Source: Streptomyces roseoviridis
GTDB lineage: Bacteria; Actinomycetota; Actinomycetes; Streptomycetales; Streptomycetaceae
DNA: 64,000 nucleotides
Direction of reading: 5' to 3'
Assembly: GCF_039535235.1 (NCBI RefSeq)
Contig: NZ_BAAAWU010000001.1
Location: 6,141,001-6,205,000 of the forward strand
The notes beneath the pieces are model-generated. The model saw only the letters and a program-made list of their open reading frames with translations. It was not told the origin of the DNA and did no database searches. A program made the translations under genes and the position numbers. Below are positions 61,309-64,000 of the stretch, one piece after another (the first letter of the stretch is position 1; each line of letters opens with the position of its first letter).

Positions 61309-61761
61309 ATGAGCGACCTCACCTCCGCAGACGGAACCGTCATGCACGGGACGTACGAGATCTCAGCCGACCCCGCCCGGATCGACGCCGCCCGCGTCCA
61401 CCACTGGCTCAGCACCGACTCCTACTGGGCGGCGGGCCGACCTCGGAAGACGCAGGACCGCGCCATCGCCGGCTCGCTCAACTTCGGCGCCTACGACCGC
61501 ACCACCGGCGAGATGGCCGCCTACGCCCGGGTCGTCACCGACTACGCCACCTTCGCCTGGCTCTGCGACGTCTACGTCGACCGGCCGGCCCGCGGCGGCG
61601 GCCTCGGCACCGCGCTGGTCACCGCCGTCCGCGACCACCTGGAGCCGTACGGGCTGCGCCGCATCGCGCTCGCCACCGCCGACGCCCACGGCGTGTACGA
61701 GAAGGTCGGATTCGCGCCACTCCAGAATCCGGACAACTGGATGGCTCTCGGACAGCACTGA
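61309..61761 (+). CDS. GNAT family N-acetyltransferase
   Basis: A 150-residue acetyltransferase with the acetyl-CoA loop VDRPARGGGLGTALVTAVRD (about 88-107) and terminal strands IALATADAHGVYEKVGFAPL, ending NPDNWMALGQ. N-terminal MSDLTSADGTVMHGTYEISA, an HHWLSTDSYWAAGR helix pair, as in GNATs annotated near YjdJ/small-amine acetylases. Substrate unknown. ATG at 61309 is the first clear start after a non-coding stretch; no good ribosome binding site is visible. Confidence 0.88.
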   Translation: MSDLTSADGTVMHGTYEISADPARIDAARVHHWLSTDSYWAAGRPRKTQDRAIAGSLNFGAYDRTTGEMAAYARVVTDYATFAWLCDVYVDRPARGGGLGTALVTAVRDHLEPYGLRRIALATADAHGVYEKVGFAPLQNPDNWMALGQH

Positions 61762-61830
61762 GCGACCGCCTCCCAGGACCCGCGAATCCACCCCTTGACC
61801 TGCGGGGCCACCGGCCTCACGATCGCGGCC

Positions 61831-62406
61831 ATGGGTCTTCGGGTCACGCTCGTCGCGGCGGCGCGCAGCTCCTCCCTGCTCGCCGAACGCTTCGACGACG
61901 ACCGGCCGCTCGACGAGGCCGGCTGGTACGAGGTGCAGCTCGCCGCGCCACGGCTGATTCCGCTCGGAGCGGCCGAACTGCGCTACTGCTCCCCGACGCC
62001 CCGCAGCCGCGCCACCGGCACCGCCCTCGGCTACGCCCCGCTCGTCCAGCCGGCCCTGCGCGACTGCGACATGGGCCGCTGGCGCGGCCTGACCCTCGCC
62101 GAGGTCGCCGCCCTCGAACCGGCCGCCGTCGACGCCTGGCTCACCGACCCGCGCACCGCCCCGCACGGCGGCGAGGCCCTGCTCTCCTTCATCCTGCGCA
62201 TAGGGGGCTGGCTCGACACCCGCCCCGCCGACGACGGCGCCATCGTCGCCGTCGCCGAACCCGCCGTCGTACGGGCCGCCCTCGTCTACGCCCTGAAGGC
62301 ACCGCCCGCCACGTACTGGAACGTCGACGTCCGCCCCCTGTCCACCGTCACCCTCACCGGACGGCCGGGCCTGTGGCACCTCCAGCTGGAGGCGGCCGCG
62401 GCGTAG
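61831..62406 (+). CDS. Histidine phosphatase-like protein lacking the RHG motif
   Basis: A 191-residue protein with the phosphoglycerate-mutase-like fold (DDDRPLDEAGWYEVQLAAPR, ELRYCSPTPRSRATGTALGY, DCDMGRWRGLTLAEVAALEP, PHGGEALLSFILRIG). The first strand normally carries the RHG catalytic motif, but here it reads LRVTLVAAARSSSLLAERF, with no His, and the late His of the family is also not seen near AVAEPAVVRAALVYALK. It is therefore probably not a phosphatase; the fold may bind a phosphorylated ligand. GTG/ATG context: ATG at 61831, with GGCCGCG and no strong ribosome binding site. The gap to the preceding gene is 69 nt. Confidence 0.8.
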   Translation: MGLRVTLVAAARSSSLLAERFDDDRPLDEAGWYEVQLAAPRLIPLGAAELRYCSPTPRSRATGTALGYAPLVQPALRDCDMGRWRGLTLAEVAALEPAAVDAWLTDPRTAPHGGEALLSFILRIGGWLDTRPADDGAIVAVAEPAVVRAALVYALKAPPATYWNVDVRPLSTVTLTGRPGLWHLQLEAAAA

Positions 62407-62481
62407 CCCGCACAGGAGCGCCCCGGGCGCGGCCCGCGCGGTCCGGGGCGGGCCCCGGCGACCGGCTAGCCTGGGGACACG

Positions 62482-63687
62482 ATGAACCGTCTGACCACGT
62501 CATGGGGCGCTTTCCCACTCACCCGCTTTCCCGCCGACCCGCGCGACCAGCTGCGCGCCTGGGACGCAGCCGACGAGTATCTGCTCCACCACCTCGCCGA
62601 GAGCGGCACCGACCTGTCCGGCACCGTCGCCGTCGTCGGCGACCGCTGGGGCGCCCTGGTGACCGCGCTCGCCGCCGCGGGCCCCGGCGAGCTGGTGCAG
62701 ATCTCCGACTCGTACCTCGGGCGGAGCGCCACCGGCGAGAACCTGGCCCGCTCGGGGGCCGCCCCGGACGCGGTACGGCTGCTCACCACCCAGGACCCGC
62801 CGCCCGAGCGGGTCGACGTGCTGCTGGTCCGCGTACCGAAGAGCCTCGCGCTCCTGGAGGACCAGCTGCACCGGCTCGCGCCCGCCGTCCACGAGGGGAC
62901 GGTGATCGTCGGCACGGGGATGGTCAAGGAGATCCACACCTCGACCCTGAAGCTCTTCGAGACGATCCTCGGGCCGACCCGGACCTCCCTCGCCGTGAAG
63001 AAGGCCCGCCTCGTCCACACCACGCCCGCTCCCGGCGCGGACCGCGGCGCGAACCCGTGGCCGTACCGCTACGCGCTGCCCGCCGACGCGCCCGCCGGGC
63101 TCGCCGGCCGCACGGTCGTCAACCACGCCGGTGTCTTCTGCGCCGACCGCCTGGACATCGGCACCCGCTTCCTGCTGCGGAACCTGCCCACGGGCCTCGG
63201 CCGCTCCACGGTCGTCGACCTCGGCTGCGGCAACGGTGTCGTCGGACTCGCCGTCGCGCTCGCCGAGCCCGAGGCCGACCTGCTCTTCACCGACGAGTCG
63301 TACCAGGCCGTCGCCTCCGCCGAGGAGAACTTCCGGGCCCACGCGGGGGAGGGGCGCGAGGCCCGGTTCCTGGTGGCGGACGGGCTGGCCGGGGTCGAGC
63401 CCGGGTCGGTCGACCTGGTGCTCAACAACCCGCCGTTCCACAGCCACCACGCCACCACCGACCGCACCGCCCGCCGGATGTTCGCCGACGCCCGCCGGGC
63501 CCTGCGGCCCGGCGGGGAGCTGTGGGTGGTCGGCAACCGGCACCTCGGCTACCACATCACCCTGCGGCGGATCTTCGGCAACGCCGAACTGGTCGCCGGT
63601 GACCCGAAGTTCGTGGTCCTGAAGGCGGTCAAGGCCGCCAAGGGGGCCAAGCCCGCCGAGGGGGCCCGGGAGGGCAAGGGGGCCTAG
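62482..63687 (+). CDS. Class I SAM-dependent methyltransferase (RsmC/RlmG-like)
   Basis: A 401-residue two-domain protein. The N-terminal domain (1-200) is a degenerate methyltransferase fold (TVAVVGDRWGALVTALAAAG, GTVIVGTGMVKEIHTSTLKL), as in RsmC and RlmG; the C-terminal domain has the SAM motif DLGCGNGVVGLAVAL (246-260) and the N6/N2-methylase motif NNPPFH (315-320), fitting guanine-N2 methylation of rRNA. The tail is Ala/Gly/Lys-rich. A -10 TAGCCT (62467-62472) lies 9 nt before the ATG. The specific nucleotide target is not determined. Confidence 0.93.
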   Translation: MNRLTTSWGAFPLTRFPADPRDQLRAWDAADEYLLHHLAESGTDLSGTVAVVGDRWGALVTALAAAGPGELVQISDSYLGRSATGENLARSGAAPDAVRLLTTQDPPPERVDVLLVRVPKSLALLEDQLHRLAPAVHEGTVIVGTGMVKEIHTSTLKLFETILGPTRTSLAVKKARLVHTTPAPGADRGANPWPYRYALPADAPAGLAGRTVVNHAGVFCADRLDIGTRFLLRNLPTGLGRSTVVDLGCGNGVVGLAVALAEPEADLLFTDESYQAVASAEENFRAHAGEGREARFLVADGLAGVEPGSVDLVLNNPPFHSHHATTDRTARRMFADARRALRPGGELWVVGNRHLGYHITLRRIFGNAELVAGDPKFVVLKAVKAAKGAKPAEGAREGKGA

Positions 63688-63752
63688 GGGGCCTGGCCGG
63701 CCCGGGAGGCCCGGCGGCCGGGGCCGCCGGGCGGGCAGGGCGCCCGAGGAGG

Positions 63753-64000
63753 TCAGGAGAGGCCGACCAGCTCCCGGTAGCCCTCGTTCCACAGGTCCTC
63801 CTCCGCGTCCGGGAGCAGCAGCACCCGGTCGGGCCGCAGCGCGTCGATCGCGCCCTCGTCGTGGGTCACCATGACGATCGCCCCCGGGTACGTGCCCACG
63901 GCCGCGAGGACCTCCTCGCGCGAGGCCGGGTCCAGGTTGTTCGTCGGCTCGTCGAGCAGCAGCACGTTCGCACCCGAGTGCACCAGGCCCGCCAGGGCGA
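63753..64000 (-). CDS. ABC-F family ATP-binding protein, C-terminal fragment (truncated by window edge)
   Basis: Only the last 81 residues are in the window; the gene continues to the right. It shows Walker B NVLLLDEPTNNLDPASREEV, the H-loop IVMVTHDEGAIDAL and a C-terminal tail ending LWNEGYRELVGLS, typical of the second ATPase half of ABC-F proteins (translation factors or ribosome protection proteins) rather than membrane transporters. The 65-nt gap from the methyltransferase stop contains GC-rich sequence only. Confidence 0.85.
   Translation of the reverse strand, partial: ALAGLVHSGANVLLLDEPTNNLDPASREEVLAAVGTYPGAIVMVTHDEGAIDALRPDRVLLLPDAEEDLWNEGYRELVGLS

Overview
The window is a stretch of high-GC actinobacterial chromosome that looks like a Streptomyces core region. 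The signs are very high GC with strong third-position G/C bias, pupylation genes (pafA, pafB/pafC), a TatA-TatC pair, a glnA4-type ethanolamine cluster, and a gene order (MFS, pafA, FKBP, FKBP, pafB, pafC, tatA, tatC, dgk, helicase ... infC, rpmI, rplT, trmH-type, histidine kinase, pheS, pheT) that matches what I remember of the Streptomyces coelicolor SCO164x to SCO159x segment, read in that direction. I see no tRNA, rRNA, CRISPR, phage or insertion sequence. By eye only one coding sequence carries a TTA (bldA) codon.

Layout. 1-6.4 kb: MFS exporter, Pup ligase PafA, two FKBP prolyl isomerases (one a two-domain lipoprotein), and the WYL regulators PafB and PafC. 6.4-12.4 kb: two small conserved-looking proteins, TatA, TatC, a diacylglycerol-kinase-like lipid kinase and a Ski2/Mtr4-type helicase. 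12.4-17.3 kb: a lone P450, an ADP-ribosylglycohydrolase, two membrane proteins (one ABA4-like) and a divergent MerR regulator with dyads in the shared promoter. 17.3-18.0 kb: about 620 bp of degenerate 36-bp tandem repeats closed by a perfect 18-bp hairpin. 18.0-25.0 kb: an iron-box-controlled siderophore-interacting protein, a 5'-3' exonuclease, a betaine-type ABC importer (ATPase plus permease/binding-protein fusion), an XRE-cupin regulator and a metal-receptor protein. 25.0-29.5 kb: a TDT transporter with divergent LysR, an amidohydrolase and a TetR regulator.

29.6-37.7 kb: an NCS1 permease divergent from TetR, then an ethanolamine utilisation cluster: glutamine amidotransferase-type hydrolase, ethanolamine-type permease, FadR-type regulator (EpuRI-like), GlnA4-like ligase, aldehyde dehydrogenase and SDR. 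Two regions in this cluster share a 22-nt motif that I propose as the regulator's operator. 37.8-43.9 kb: a secreted HAD phosphatase-like protein, a PLP aldolase/deaminase, a Pro/Ala-rich membrane protein translationally coupled to a mycosin-like subtilase, and an SseB-family protein.

44-52.5 kb is a translation island: DUF1844 protein, a long infC leader with attenuator-like terminator, infC (probably starting at ATC), rpmI, rplT, a TrmH/SpoU methyltransferase, an orphan PAS histidine kinase, pheS and pheT. 52.7-64 kb: a frameshifted SpoIIE/PP2C phosphatase, a TPR-type regulator, a Nudix hydrolase with a TTA codon, 3-hydroxybutyryl-CoA dehydrogenase, a Tat-exported GHL10-type glycosidase, a DUF1918 protein, an EamA exporter and a MocR regulator whose start codons overlap head to head, a GNAT, a degenerate histidine phosphatase, an RsmC/RlmG-type methyltransferase, and the C-terminal end of an ABC-F protein cut by the window edge.

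Many genes have a TANNNT -10 element 5-10 nt before the start codon (pafA, the 65-aa protein, the helicase, sseB, DUF1844, MocR, EamA), which suggests that leaderless transcription is common here. Long antisense open frames are third-position-GC shadows and are not annotated. All functional calls are by recognition of sequence and motifs; no database search was possible.
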